From contig DATMOG010000098.1 of the NCBI GenBank assembly GCA_035568375.1, positions 1-19,042 on the forward strand: a stretch of DNA of 19,042 nt, in the 5' to 3' direction. The stretch is from JACDET01 sp035568375 (GTDB taxonomy: Bacteria; Patescibacteriota; Microgenomatia; Levybacterales; UBA12049). Below the pieces are notes generated by a model. The model was not told the origin of the DNA, did not search any database, and saw nothing but the letters and a program-made list of their open reading frames with translations. The position numbers were made by a program, and so were the translations under genes. Position 1 is the first letter of the stretch; each line of letters opens with the position of its first letter. Positions 1 to 7,894 of the stretch are shown one piece after another.

Positions 1-1
1 A

Positions 2-106
2 CCAAAAAAAGTTAACAAACCGCCAATAATTCTAACAAGGCACAAACTTAACTGGAAATCTCCAATTGATCATCCATGGAGAAAACTTTACAAAGCTAAG
101 GAATAA
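2..106 (+). CDS. C-terminal tail of an incomplete gene, possibly an insertion-sequence transposase
   Basis: An open frame enters from the left edge and ends at TAA 104-106, giving 34 residues. The tail is very basic and contains the string SPIDHPWRKLYKAKE. From memory, a basic end with a 'DHPWR' motif is seen on some integrase-type (rve) transposases, and the downstream sequence looks like an IS end. That makes a transposase the best guess, but only the tail is visible, so this is inference. It could equally be the tail of an unrelated protein or a chance open frame. There is no start, because the gene begins outside the window. Confidence 0.38.
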   Translation, partial: PKKVNKPPIILTRHKLNWKSPIDHPWRKLYKAKE

Positions 107-140
107 TGGGGGGGGTGACATTTCTATTCTTGTCCGACAG
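107..140. mobile_element. Possible right end of an insertion sequence
   Basis: Directly after the stop of the left-edge frame comes a G8 tract (108-115), followed by TGACATTTCTATTCTTGTCC. The motif resembles the TGACATTTCTATT-type ends of some rve-transposase insertion sequences. The other end lies outside the window, so neither the inverted repeat nor a target duplication can be checked. This is a weak call resting on motif memory and on position after a possible transposase tail. Confidence 0.27.
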
Positions 141-465
141 CATCCAAAATTAATTTTGTTATTTAAAGTTTAAAAGTGCACAAATCAAATTCTCCTTTAA
201 ATACAGTTTTTATATATAATTATGATTATAAAATAATGTCAAAGACAAAACGTATGCGACAGGACGGGGGATATATCAGGATTTTCATTTTTTGGATTTG
301 CGCTTTAATTGACTATCAGGCCTGAACGCGATCTAACGAGAAGACTATTCAGAATAACAGAATTTCAGTTTATCCGGTACCTGACAGCCCTCTCTTTTCA
401 GTTTACCTGAAGTGTTATATATGTGGTGTTAGATTAAATAAATTCGTTTTTCTGCCCAGAGATGC
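141..465. other. Non-coding stretch upstream of alaS
   Basis: I see no gene here on either strand and no tRNA or T-box structure. It is AT-rich in its first part. It contains a perfect 10-bp palindrome TCAGGCCTGA (316-325) and a 10-bp direct repeat TTTCAGTTTA at 363-372 and 396-405, 33 bp apart; the first copy continues TCCGGTACCTGA and the second CCTGA. Its role is unknown. It may be remnant DNA between an insertion and alaS. Confidence 0.5.
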
Positions 466-471
466 TATAAT
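466..471 (+). promoter_or_regulatory. alaS -10 box (leaderless type)
   Basis: A perfect TATAAT lies 8 bases before the alaS ATG, so transcription should begin at or within a base or two of the start codon. The -35 position (443-448, TTCGTT) is poor. No Shine-Dalgarno sequence fits between box and start. Confidence 0.6.
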
Positions 472-479
472 TAACTCTT

Positions 480-2300
480 ATGAAGGCTGCAGATATTATA
501 GCAAGATATATTACCTTTTTTGAAAAACGGGGACACAAACGTATCGCGAATTCTCCACTTGTTCCGCAGAATGATCCGACTACCTTGTTTACCTCTTCAG
601 GTATGCAGCCGCTTGTGCCTTATTTATTGGGAGAAGAGCATCCACAAGGGAGCCGTTTGGTTAATGTACAGAATTGTTTTCGTGCTGTTGATATAGATGA
701 GATTGGAGATAATAGACATACAACCTTTTTTCGTATGCTTGGTAATTGGAGTCTTGGAGACTATTTTAAAAAAGAAGAATTGCCATGGTTATTTGAATTT
801 TTAACAAAAGAGCTACAACTTGATCCGAAAAAATTGTATGTAACTGTCTTTGACGGTTATAAGGATATTCCGCAAGATAAAGAAGCGGTCGAAATTTGGA
901 AAGAATTATTTAGGAGTATTGGTATAGATCCTGAAGGGCGGATTAAGTATTACGGTACTGATAAGAATTGGTGGTCACGTTCTGGTCCTCCAGAAAAAAT
1001 GCCGGCACGTGAGCCGGGTGGTCCTTCAAGTGAAGTGTTTTATGATTTTGGTACAAAGCATGATCCGAAATTTGGTGAGAAGTGCCATGTGAATTGTGAC
1101 TGCGGTAGATATGTCGAGATTGCTAACAGTGTTTTTATGCAATATCGAAAAGAAGCAGATGGTTCACTTAAGTCACTTTCTACACCTAATGTCGACTTTG
1201 GCGGTGGCTTAGAACGATTGCTCATAGCTGTTGAAAACCAGCCGGATGTTTTTCAAACAAGTTTGCTTCTACCTGTGATTACGGCTATCGAAAAACAAGT
1301 TGATAAAGATTATAAAGGTAATCAGCAAAGTATGCGAATTATCACAGATCATCTTGTTGCAAGCAGTTTTATTATTCTTACAGGTGTTCGGCCATCAAAC
1401 AAAGATCAAGGGTATATTTTGAGACGATTGATTCGTCGAAGCTATGATCATATGAACAAACTTTCCGGCAAAGATGTCTCACCAGTTATCGAAGCAGTCA
1501 TTGAACAATATAAGGATACTGATCCTGAGTTAGTTGCTAAATTTGAAGAGATTAAAAATACGATTCTTGAAGAAGTTATCAAATACAGTTCAGCTCTCCA
1601 TAAGGCAAAGCAATATATCATGCAAAAATATAAGCATGTTGGTGATGATCTGATGGGCGTCACTGAAATTTCATCGGATGATGTGTTTTATCTTTACTCA
1701 TCACATGGATTGTCGCCAACACAGATTGAAAGCTTAGGGTATACATTTGATCGGCAACAATTTGCTGAAAAAATGGAAGAACATCAAAATCTTTCTAAAA
1801 AAGGAGCAGAACACAAGTTTCGTGGAGGTTTGGCAGATCACCAAGAGCGAACAATCATGGGACACACGGCAACGCATCTATTGCATCAGGCGTTGCGGGA
1901 TATGTTTGGTAAGCAATTACATCAGACTGGATCAAATATCACGACTGAACGGCTCCGTTTCGATTGTAATTTTGATAGGAAATTCACAGATGAAGAAGTT
2001 GCAAGGCTTGAGAAAGTGATTAATGGAAAGATAAAAGAAAATTTGCCTGTTCACTTCGAAATGATTCTAACTGAGGAAGCAAAAAAAATGGGAGCGATTG
2101 GATTATTTAAGGATACCTATCAGGTTACTTCAAAAATTTATTTTATTGGTGGTGATTCCAAATATCCTGAAAAAGCATATTCCATTGAATTTTGTGGTGG
2201 GCCACATGTTGAATTTACAGAGAAGATAAAATCGTTTAAGATAATAAAGCAGGAATCTCTTGGCAAAAATATGCGAAGAGTATATGCTATCGTTGGGTGA
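480..2300 (+). CDS. alaS: Alanyl-tRNA synthetase, short form lacking the C-Ala domain
   Basis: Charges tRNA-Ala with alanine in the cytoplasm and clears mischarged Ser/Gly through its editing domain. The class II catalytic part occupies about residues 1-250 (FTSSGMQPLVPYL, FRMLGNWSLGDYF, VFMQY, GGGLER) and the tRNA-recognition part follows to about 440. The editing/AlaX-like domain has its metal ligands: H462 and H466 in HTATH, C572 and H576 in CGGPH. At 606 residues it is far shorter than the roughly 875 of E. coli. It ends just after the editing domain, so the C-Ala oligomerisation/tRNA-elbow domain is missing. The frame ends cleanly at TGA, so this looks native and not broken. Residues 201-208 hold a CHxxCxC cluster within an insertion, and the usual VDTGMGLER reads VDFGGGLER. 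The ATG at 480 is set by the TATAAT 8 bases upstream. Confidence 0.95.
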   Translation: MKAADIIARYITFFEKRGHKRIANSPLVPQNDPTTLFTSSGMQPLVPYLLGEEHPQGSRLVNVQNCFRAVDIDEIGDNRHTTFFRMLGNWSLGDYFKKEELPWLFEFLTKELQLDPKKLYVTVFDGYKDIPQDKEAVEIWKELFRSIGIDPEGRIKYYGTDKNWWSRSGPPEKMPAREPGGPSSEVFYDFGTKHDPKFGEKCHVNCDCGRYVEIANSVFMQYRKEADGSLKSLSTPNVDFGGGLERLLIAVENQPDVFQTSLLLPVITAIEKQVDKDYKGNQQSMRIITDHLVASSFIILTGVRPSNKDQGYILRRLIRRSYDHMNKLSGKDVSPVIEAVIEQYKDTDPELVAKFEEIKNTILEEVIKYSSALHKAKQYIMQKYKHVGDDLMGVTEISSDDVFYLYSSHGLSPTQIESLGYTFDRQQFAEKMEEHQNLSKKGAEHKFRGGLADHQERTIMGHTATHLLHQALRDMFGKQLHQTGSNITTERLRFDCNFDRKFTDEEVARLEKVINGKIKENLPVHFEMILTEEAKKMGAIGLFKDTYQVTSKIYFIGGDSKYPEKAYSIEFCGGPHVEFTEKIKSFKIIKQESLGKNMRRVYAIVG

Positions 2301-2318
2301 TAATTTTATCCATGTATT

Positions 2319-4652
2319 ATGAAGCTGCCTATTCCGTTTCTACAATCGAAGAAAGAAGAATCTGATTATTATCTTGCGCTTATCCTTACAGACGAAAAGG
2401 CAGGTGCGGTAATACTCAAAACCGAAGAAGATATCCTCAAAAAGATTAATACGCATGAAGCTTTTTTCCCAGATTCCTTAGAAGATTTGTCGGTTGATGA
2501 ATTGATAAGCTCTGTTGATAAAGCGATAAGTCGTGCTGAGGAGATATTACCTTCTGATATTCAAACTCATCAGACTGTTTTTGGTGTCAAGAATACCTGG
2601 GTTGATCCTGAGACAAAAAAAATTAAAAAAGACTATTTGGAAAAGTTAAAGAAAGTTTGCAATGCGCTTGATCTTACACCAATAGGGTTTATGGTAACAA
2701 CAGAGGCGATAACCCATCTGATGCAAGAAGAAGAAGGAGCTCCTGTTTCGGCAATCTTTGCAGAAGTGAATAAAAATGAGGTTGCTTTAAGTCTTCTCAG
2801 GGGGGGGAAAGTGATTGAGTCAGTCAGTAGTCCTCATCTCGAATCAACCCCGGTTACGGTAGATAAATTGCTTGGGCATTTTACAGTTCCCGTGTTGCCT
2901 GCTCGTATCATCATTTTTCAAAGTAAACCGGATGAGCGAACGAGCCAGGCATTTATCGTACATCATTGGAGTAACCACTTGCCTTTTATGCATGTTCCAC
3001 AGGTAACAGTACTCCCAACGGCTTTTGATATGCGTTCTGTCATGTCTGGTGCTGCAACACAGATGGGTTTTAAAGTCAATGAAGGAGAGCATGAAGCGTT
3101 GCCTGCTATAGCCCCTCGGATACTTAAGGAAGAAGAAGCGATAGCTCGTGAAGAAGAGCAGGCTGATACTGAAAATAGTATTGATGTTTCAGAAAAACCA
3201 CCGGTAGACTTCGGCAAATCGACTGAGGAAGCAGAAATAGACGCAGCGGAAGCAAGTGATTTTGGTTTTATGATGGAGCAAGATGTACCAGAGCACAAGT
3301 CAGCAGCAGTGCATTTGGGAGAAGAGAGTGCATCAGTCCATCATATGGTGCATCATGATGAATCTCTTGCCAATGAAGAAGAAAAAGAATATGAATCATC
3401 CCGAAGACAGAAATCAAAGACATCGCTCGTAGAACGTCTTTCATTACTAAAACTTCCCAAAAATTTCAAACTTTTTACACGTAAAGGTTTATTTGCAAAA
3501 TTTAAAGGTAATAAGGCTCCCCTTATCATTATTCTTCCATTGCTTGCTATAATTTTTGTCATTATTGGTGTTATTCTATTTTATTATTATTTAATGCACT
3601 TAAACGTAACTCTTATTATGAAACCTAACATGGTGAGCCAGGATGAGACAGTCACATTTTCAACCACTCAGACAAATGATTTCAGTAACAACCTTATTGC
3701 AGCAAAAAGCATTTCGACCTCAGTTACGGGACAAGCTTCTACTCCAGCTACAGGTAAAAAAGATATTGGCGATAAAGCAAAAGGATCTGTCACAGTTTAT
3801 AATAATTCCAGTGGACCAGTGACGCTTAATAGCGGAACCACAGTAACAGCAAGTAATGGTCAGGTATTCTTTTTGGATAATAATACGACTATTGCTTCTG
3901 CCTCAGGAGATGTTTTTTCAGGAACAAAACCAGGTACAACCAATGCATCAGTGACAGCGCGAGATATAGGTACCGATGGTAATGTCCCTTCAGGAACTCA
4001 ATTTGCTATTGGTGGCGGAAATACGGTAGCTGCAAAAAATGATAATGCCTTTTCTGGTGGAACAAAAAAGACGGTGACTGTTGTGTCATCAAATGATTTA
4101 GTAAAATTACGCACAGATATATCAAAAAGTGTACAGGATGCCGCTAAACAAAAGCTAACTCAACAGGCTTCAAATGATGAAACAGTATTACCATTGGTAA
4201 GTAATCCAACACTTGAGAATCAAAAATTTGATCATCATATAAATGATCAGGTATCTCAGGTTTCACTAACTGCTGACATTGTCTATGCGGGTATGGCATA
4301 TAATAATAGTGATTTAGATGATTATGCCAAAACAATTGCGAAACAAAAGTATCCGCAAGATCCAAATATCGCAAATAGAAGTGTGAAGGAAACAGTGAGT
4401 GATGTATCGCAACGGACAAAAGATGCAGCAACTGCTAAAGTATCTATTCAGGCTGGTTTGCTCCCCAATATTAATACACAAGATGTTATTAGTAATATTC
4501 AGCATAAATCGCTTGGTGAAGCAAAAAATTCATTGAGTAGCTTACCTCAAGTAGCTAAAGCTGATATTGTATTTTCTCCACCGATTCCGTTGGTGCCATT
4601 ATTATTTCCAAGCCTGCCACACCATATCTCAGTTACCATTACATCTCAATAA
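2319..4652 (+). CDS. Single-pass membrane protein: degenerate actin/PilM-like cytoplasmic part, TM segment, beta-rich outer part
   Basis: A 777-residue protein of unknown function. Residues 1 to about 250 look like a worn ASKHA (FtsA/PilM-like) fold. The start (ALILTDEKAGAVIL) sits where a phosphate-1 loop would be, and FAEVNKNEVALSLLRGGKV sits where phosphate-2 would be, but the usual Asp-Gly residues are absent, so ATP use is doubtful. A long acidic linker with His patches (about 265-385) and a basic juxtamembrane stretch precede one TM helix (about 402-427). The outer part, rich in Thr, Ser, Gly and Asn (GSVTVYNNSSGPVTL and similar), resembles CPR proteins often annotated as baseplate-J-like. 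It lies 18 bp after alaS and directly precedes the sortase, probably co-transcribed. A G8 tract at 2800-2807 (codons 161-163) is a potential slippage site. The domain assignments are by eye only. Confidence 0.65.
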   Translation: MKLPIPFLQSKKEESDYYLALILTDEKAGAVILKTEEDILKKINTHEAFFPDSLEDLSVDELISSVDKAISRAEEILPSDIQTHQTVFGVKNTWVDPETKKIKKDYLEKLKKVCNALDLTPIGFMVTTEAITHLMQEEEGAPVSAIFAEVNKNEVALSLLRGGKVIESVSSPHLESTPVTVDKLLGHFTVPVLPARIIIFQSKPDERTSQAFIVHHWSNHLPFMHVPQVTVLPTAFDMRSVMSGAATQMGFKVNEGEHEALPAIAPRILKEEEAIAREEEQADTENSIDVSEKPPVDFGKSTEEAEIDAAEASDFGFMMEQDVPEHKSAAVHLGEESASVHHMVHHDESLANEEEKEYESSRRQKSKTSLVERLSLLKLPKNFKLFTRKGLFAKFKGNKAPLIIILPLLAIIFVIIGVILFYYYLMHLNVTLIMKPNMVSQDETVTFSTTQTNDFSNNLIAAKSISTSVTGQASTPATGKKDIGDKAKGSVTVYNNSSGPVTLNSGTTVTASNGQVFFLDNNTTIASASGDVFSGTKPGTTNASVTARDIGTDGNVPSGTQFAIGGGNTVAAKNDNAFSGGTKKTVTVVSSNDLVKLRTDISKSVQDAAKQKLTQQASNDETVLPLVSNPTLENQKFDHHINDQVSQVSLTADIVYAGMAYNNSDLDDYAKTIAKQKYPQDPNIANRSVKETVSDVSQRTKDAATAKVSIQAGLLPNINTQDVISNIQHKSLGEAKNSLSSLPQVAKADIVFSPPIPLVPLLFPSLPHHISVTITSQ
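2800..2807 (+). repeat. G8 homopolymer inside the 777-residue membrane-protein gene
   Basis: Eight consecutive G bases encode R161-G162-G163. Losing one G gives a TGA two codons after the tract (gga aag tga). Gaining one gives TGA after gaa agt gat. Either slip therefore truncates the protein at about 164-167 residues, well before the TM segment. The length in this sequence is the in-frame ON state. Confidence 0.8.
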
Positions 4653-4656
4653 TGTT

Positions 4657-5400
4657 ATGCGAAAACTCGTCTATAGAAAAAGAAAAGGCGTTAGCCTTAG
4701 AGTGTTAGTTCGGTTTACCGGGCTTTTTGTAGCAGTATCTGGTATCATGTTAGCACTCTATACATTTTTTCCTTTGTTTTCCTATGTGGTGTATATAATG
4801 CCTGCCTATGCCAGTCAGTCATTTGCGTCACCAATTCCACAAAATACTATTATTACACAAGATTCAATTAAAAGCTTACTTGAGAATACAGCAAATCAGC
4901 TAACTCATTTGGGTAATGCTAATGATACGAGTTGGCTTCCTCCTACAAGTGTAGATCAATATAAACAAGTTGGAGTAACAGAACAATTATCTAATTATTA
5001 TCTCTCGGTTCCTCGACTCGGTATCGATGATGCCTATGTATCGACAACAGATAATAATGTTAATCTCCATTTAATTCATTTTCCAGGGACTGCATTACCT
5101 CCTAATATTGGTAATGCTACTATTTTTGGTCATTCTACGCTTCCTCAATGGTTTGACCCGAAAAATCCTCATGCGATTTTTGCAACAGCACTAGATCTCA
5201 AGATAGGTGACATCATGAATGTCACTATTGGTAGTAAAGTGTATACGTATAAAATAATGAAAATGAGTATTATCCCTGCTGATGACACGTCATATTTGGC
5301 GCAAGATACAGATGGTAGCTATATAAGCATTGTTACCTGCACTCCTCCAGGGACAACATGGAAGCGGTTAATAGTAAAAGCAAAACTTGAAACATCATAG
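4657..5400 (+). CDS. Sortase (cysteine transpeptidase)
   Basis: A membrane-anchored transpeptidase that would cut LPXTG-like sorting signals and attach proteins to the envelope. It has 247 residues: a basic N-terminus (MRKLVYRKRKG), a hydrophobic segment at about 16-48, a linker, and a sortase barrel from about 115. The catalytic triad is visible: H159 in IFGHS, C228 in VTCTPPG, and R237 in WKRLIV. The fold resembles the class D/E sortases. The chosen ATG is 4 bp after the upstream stop; the open frame extends farther upstream, but only over the end of the preceding gene. There is no Shine-Dalgarno sequence. The likely partner in this window is the MPATG surface protein at 16493-17662. The upstream membrane protein is probably in the same operon. 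Confidence 0.9.
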   Translation: MRKLVYRKRKGVSLRVLVRFTGLFVAVSGIMLALYTFFPLFSYVVYIMPAYASQSFASPIPQNTIITQDSIKSLLENTANQLTHLGNANDTSWLPPTSVDQYKQVGVTEQLSNYYLSVPRLGIDDAYVSTTDNNVNLHLIHFPGTALPPNIGNATIFGHSTLPQWFDPKNPHAIFATALDLKIGDIMNVTIGSKVYTYKIMKMSIIPADDTSYLAQDTDGSYISIVTCTPPGTTWKRLIVKAKLETS

Positions 5401-5416
5401 ACAAAGTGATTACAAT
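5387..5416 (+). promoter_or_regulatory. Promoter inside the sortase 3' end (TTGAAA-18-TACAAT)
   Basis: TTGAAA at 5387-5392 and TACAAT at 5411-5416 are separated by 18 bp. The -10 box ends 6 bases before the ATG at 5423, predicting a leaderless transcript for the small membrane peptide and the phosphorylase behind it. The -35 lies inside the last codons of the sortase gene. Confidence 0.55.
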
Positions 5417-5422
5417 AGAACT

Positions 5423-5575
5423 ATGGAGAATAATTTACAACAGTCGCCAATAATTGTTTTCATGAAGAAAGTTTGGCCATTTATCTATCGGGTCATTAAT
5501 GGCATTATTTATTTTATTATTATGTTGATCAGAAACTTTTTTAAAGATGCAATCCGAATGATTAAGGGAGTGTGA
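5423..5575 (+). CDS. Small membrane peptide, 50 residues, unknown function
   Basis: A 50-residue peptide starting MENNLQQSPIIVF. It has a hydrophobic and aromatic stretch (about 17-40, with PFIYRVINGIIYFIIMLI) flanked by basic residues, consistent with one membrane helix and an amphipathic end (RNFFKDAIRMIKGV). I do not recognise a family. Support for it being real: its own TTGAAA/TACAAT promoter with leaderless spacing, and a stop (TGA 5573-5575) that overlaps the ATG of the next gene by one base. The phosphorylase Shine-Dalgarno lies within its last codons, suggesting translational coupling. The frame stays open upstream to 5387, but the -10 box lies downstream of that ATG, so 5423 is preferred. 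Confidence 0.6.
   Translation: MENNLQQSPIIVFMKKVWPFIYRVINGIIYFIIMLIRNFFKDAIRMIKGV
5564..5570 (+). promoter_or_regulatory. Shine-Dalgarno sequence for the AMP phosphorylase gene
   Basis: AAGGGAG lies 4 bases before ATG 5575, and only one base before the alternative GTG 5572, so it favours the ATG. It is the only convincing Shine-Dalgarno sequence in the window, and it belongs to a gene inside an operon. Confidence 0.6.
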
Positions 5576-6849
5576 TGACTGAAGAAACACTAGCTCTACA
5601 AGCAATTCGTAAAAAACTTGTCGGTAAAAGGCTCAGTTATAAAGAGATTTTTGCTGTAATGGACGCTATCAGCCACGAAAAATTGTCTCCTATTCTTACT
5701 ACATATTTTGCTGCTTCAGGGTACTCTAAAGGATTCAGTAATGAAGAAATGTATTATCTCACAAAAGCAATGATTGAGACAGGTGAGCAACTCAAATTTA
5801 AAGGTATTGTTGCGGATAAACATTCAATTGGAGGCGTTCCAGGGACAAGAACAACGTTACTAGTTATTCCTATTATTGCTGCTGCCGGTTTTCTTATACC
5901 TAAAAGCTCATCACGTGCGATTACAACACCTGGTGGTACAGGAGATGATATGGAAGTGCTTGCGCCAGTAACATTTTCAAAAGAAGAAATATACCGAATT
6001 GTGAGAAAGGCAAATGCCTGTATTGTTTGGGGAGGAAGTGTTGATATTGCTCCGGCAGATGATGAATTAATTAAAGTTGAACAGCCTTTGATGTTTGAAA
6101 GTTTTGATAAAATTTTGGTCTCAATTATGGCAAAAAAGATTGCTTTTGGGTCAAATCATATTGTGATTGATTTGCCATATGGTTCACATGTGAAGGTGCA
6201 TAAGCGATCAGATGCTGAAATTCTTGCAAAGAAATTTGAATACCTTGCAAGAAAGTTTAAAGTCACTTTACAAGTATGTATTCATGATACTAATCAACCA
6301 GCAGGACGAGGAGTTGGACCGGTTTTAGAAACTAAAGAAGCATTAAAAGTACTTGAGCAGAAAGTAGAGCGTCCTCTTGATCTTGAGGAAAAAGCTTTAA
6401 CACTTGCCGGAATACTACTTGATTTATGTCTTAAAGATGCTCCCAAAAGATTGAGGGATCAAGTGAAAAAAGAATTCGGCAATGGGGAAAATTGGGCAAA
6501 GTATATTCTTTCCAGTGGTCATGCATTAAAAAAAATGCGAGAAATTATCGACGCTCAAGGTGGAAACTCTGCTATAATAAGTGAAGATCTTAAGCCGGGC
6601 AAGTACGCCTATTCTATCAAAGCAAAAGAAGATGGGATTGTAAAAGAAATAAATTCAAGTAATGTGACAATCATAGCAAAGATTCTTGGCGCACCCATCC
6701 AAAAAAAAAGTGGCATTTATTTGCACAAAAAGTCAGATGAATCCGTCAAATCGGGAGATACCATTTTTACGTTGTATAGTGAATCACAGCGAAATTTAGA
6801 AGAAGCAAAAGACTCACTTGCAAATTTCCCAATGTTGTCGTACAGATAA
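5575..6849 (+). CDS. AMP phosphorylase / thymidine phosphorylase family enzyme
   Basis: Carries out phosphorolysis of a nucleotide or nucleoside to the free base and a ribose phosphate. It has 424 residues with the family's phosphate-binding region at 81-93. There it reads DKHSIGGVPG, as in archaeal AMP phosphorylases, where thymidine phosphorylases have DKHSTGGVGD. It continues with IPKSSSRAIT (108-117) and NACIVWGG (147-154). It is shorter than the roughly 500-residue archaeal AMP phosphorylase because the extra N-terminal domain is absent; the helical domain starts at residue 1. In the known AMP pathway the product ribose-1,5-bisphosphate goes to R15P isomerase and RuBisCO, neither of which is in this window, so substrate choice (AMP or a nucleoside) is open. 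An A9 run (6701-6709) lies within the gene. Start ATG 5575 is set by AAGGGAG. GTG 5572 is the alternative. Confidence 0.85.
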   Translation: MTEETLALQAIRKKLVGKRLSYKEIFAVMDAISHEKLSPILTTYFAASGYSKGFSNEEMYYLTKAMIETGEQLKFKGIVADKHSIGGVPGTRTTLLVIPIIAAAGFLIPKSSSRAITTPGGTGDDMEVLAPVTFSKEEIYRIVRKANACIVWGGSVDIAPADDELIKVEQPLMFESFDKILVSIMAKKIAFGSNHIVIDLPYGSHVKVHKRSDAEILAKKFEYLARKFKVTLQVCIHDTNQPAGRGVGPVLETKEALKVLEQKVERPLDLEEKALTLAGILLDLCLKDAPKRLRDQVKKEFGNGENWAKYILSSGHALKKMREIIDAQGGNSAIISEDLKPGKYAYSIKAKEDGIVKEINSSNVTIIAKILGAPIQKKSGIYLHKKSDESVKSGDTIFTLYSESQRNLEEAKDSLANFPMLSYR

Positions 6850-6856
6850 ATAGATT

Positions 6857-7861
6857 ATGGATTTTGTCAGTCGCCGAAGAAAAAGTCATTCAAGTAATTC
6901 TATGAAAAAGTTTTTTTTCCTTATTGTTATCCTTATTCTTGTTATTGGCGGTTTAGGTGCATGGTGGTTTAATGGAACTACCCCAGCAAATTCTGCAGAT
7001 CAAACAATCAAGACATTCGAAGTAATTCAAGGTGAAAATGTTAGGCAAATTGCCAACAATCTCAAAATGCAAGGTTTGATAAAAGACCCTATTACATTTT
7101 ATTTTTTGGTAAAACAAAAAGGGATTGGAGATAAAATTCAGGCTGGTGAGTTTCAGCTATCTCCTTCAATGTCTGCCGGGAAAATTGCAGATATTTTGCA
7201 ATTAGCAACTGACGATATACGCATTACAATTCCAGAAGGTAAGAGAGCAGAGGAAGTTTCTGCGATACTCGAGGCACATTTTTCTACGTATCAGCCTTCA
7301 TGGAAACAGCAATTAATTGTAAATGAGGGTTATCTTTTTCCGGACACCTATTCTTTTAATAAAAATGTTGATATCAATACTATTATTTCAACAATGGAGG
7401 CTAACTTTATTAAAAAATATGACAGTATTCCTGATGGTAAGAAATCTAGTTTGACCAAAGCGCAGATTGTTACAATTGCCTCAATTGTTGAACGTGAAGC
7501 AAAGTTCTCTGAGGATCGTCCTCTTGTTGCATCTGTAATTCTTAATCGACTTACTGCTGGAATGCCACTGCAAGTCGATGCAACTATCCAATATGCATTA
7601 GGCTACCAATCTGATCAGAAGTCTTGGTGGAAAACAAGTTTAGCTCTGATTGACTTGCAAGTGAATTCGCCATTTAATTCTTATATCAATACAGGCCTAC
7701 CTCCTGGACCAATTTCTAATCCAGGAATAGAAGCATTAAAAGCAGTTATTAACGCACCGGAGACAAATTATCTCTTCTACGTCTCAGATAAATCAGGACA
7801 TAATCATTATGAGGTAAATTCTAACCAACATGGTGCAGATGTAAAGAAATATGGCCTCTAG
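6857..7861 (+). CDS. mltG: Endolytic murein transglycosylase MltG
   Basis: A membrane-bound lytic transglycosylase that cuts nascent peptidoglycan strands and so sets glycan length. It has 334 residues: a short basic cytoplasmic tail, a TM helix (about 18-37), a LysM-like part (VIQGENVRQIANNLKMQGLI, about 56-75), and the YceG catalytic domain. The catalytic Glu is E212 in ASIVEREAKF. The family signatures EGYLFPDTY (157-165) and TGLPPGPISNPG are present. The end (HNHYEVNSNQHGADVKKYGL) is a relaxed version of the usual HxF...EHN..V..Y. It begins 7 bp after the phosphorylase stop with no Shine-Dalgarno sequence, so it is probably in the same transcript. An internal ATG (Met16, MKKFFF) could be an alternative start. 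Its presence implies a peptidoglycan wall. Confidence 0.93.
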   Translation: MDFVSRRRKSHSSNSMKKFFFLIVILILVIGGLGAWWFNGTTPANSADQTIKTFEVIQGENVRQIANNLKMQGLIKDPITFYFLVKQKGIGDKIQAGEFQLSPSMSAGKIADILQLATDDIRITIPEGKRAEEVSAILEAHFSTYQPSWKQQLIVNEGYLFPDTYSFNKNVDINTIISTMEANFIKKYDSIPDGKKSSLTKAQIVTIASIVEREAKFSEDRPLVASVILNRLTAGMPLQVDATIQYALGYQSDQKSWWKTSLALIDLQVNSPFNSYINTGLPPGPISNPGIEALKAVINAPETNYLFYVSDKSGHNHYEVNSNQHGADVKKYGL

Positions 7862-7894
7862 GCACCAAGAATTATCGTAGAAAGCAGGTAAAGC

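Noticed and set aside
2312..2365. A 17-codon frame starting at ATG 2312, 7 bases after GATAAT, as a leader peptide
   Set aside because: It overlaps the true gene out of frame, has no good -35, and its encoded peptide has no feature of an attenuator; likely chance.
4567..4656. Upstream extension of the sortase frame into the previous gene
   Set aside because: It only overlaps the end of the 777-residue gene in another frame; MRKLVYRKRKG at 4657 is a normal basic N-terminus before the membrane helix.
6701..6709. A9 run in the phosphorylase gene as a phase-variation tract
   Set aside because: A runs are common in this AT-rich genome (Lys codons), and the gene is a metabolic enzyme; weaker case than the G8 tract.
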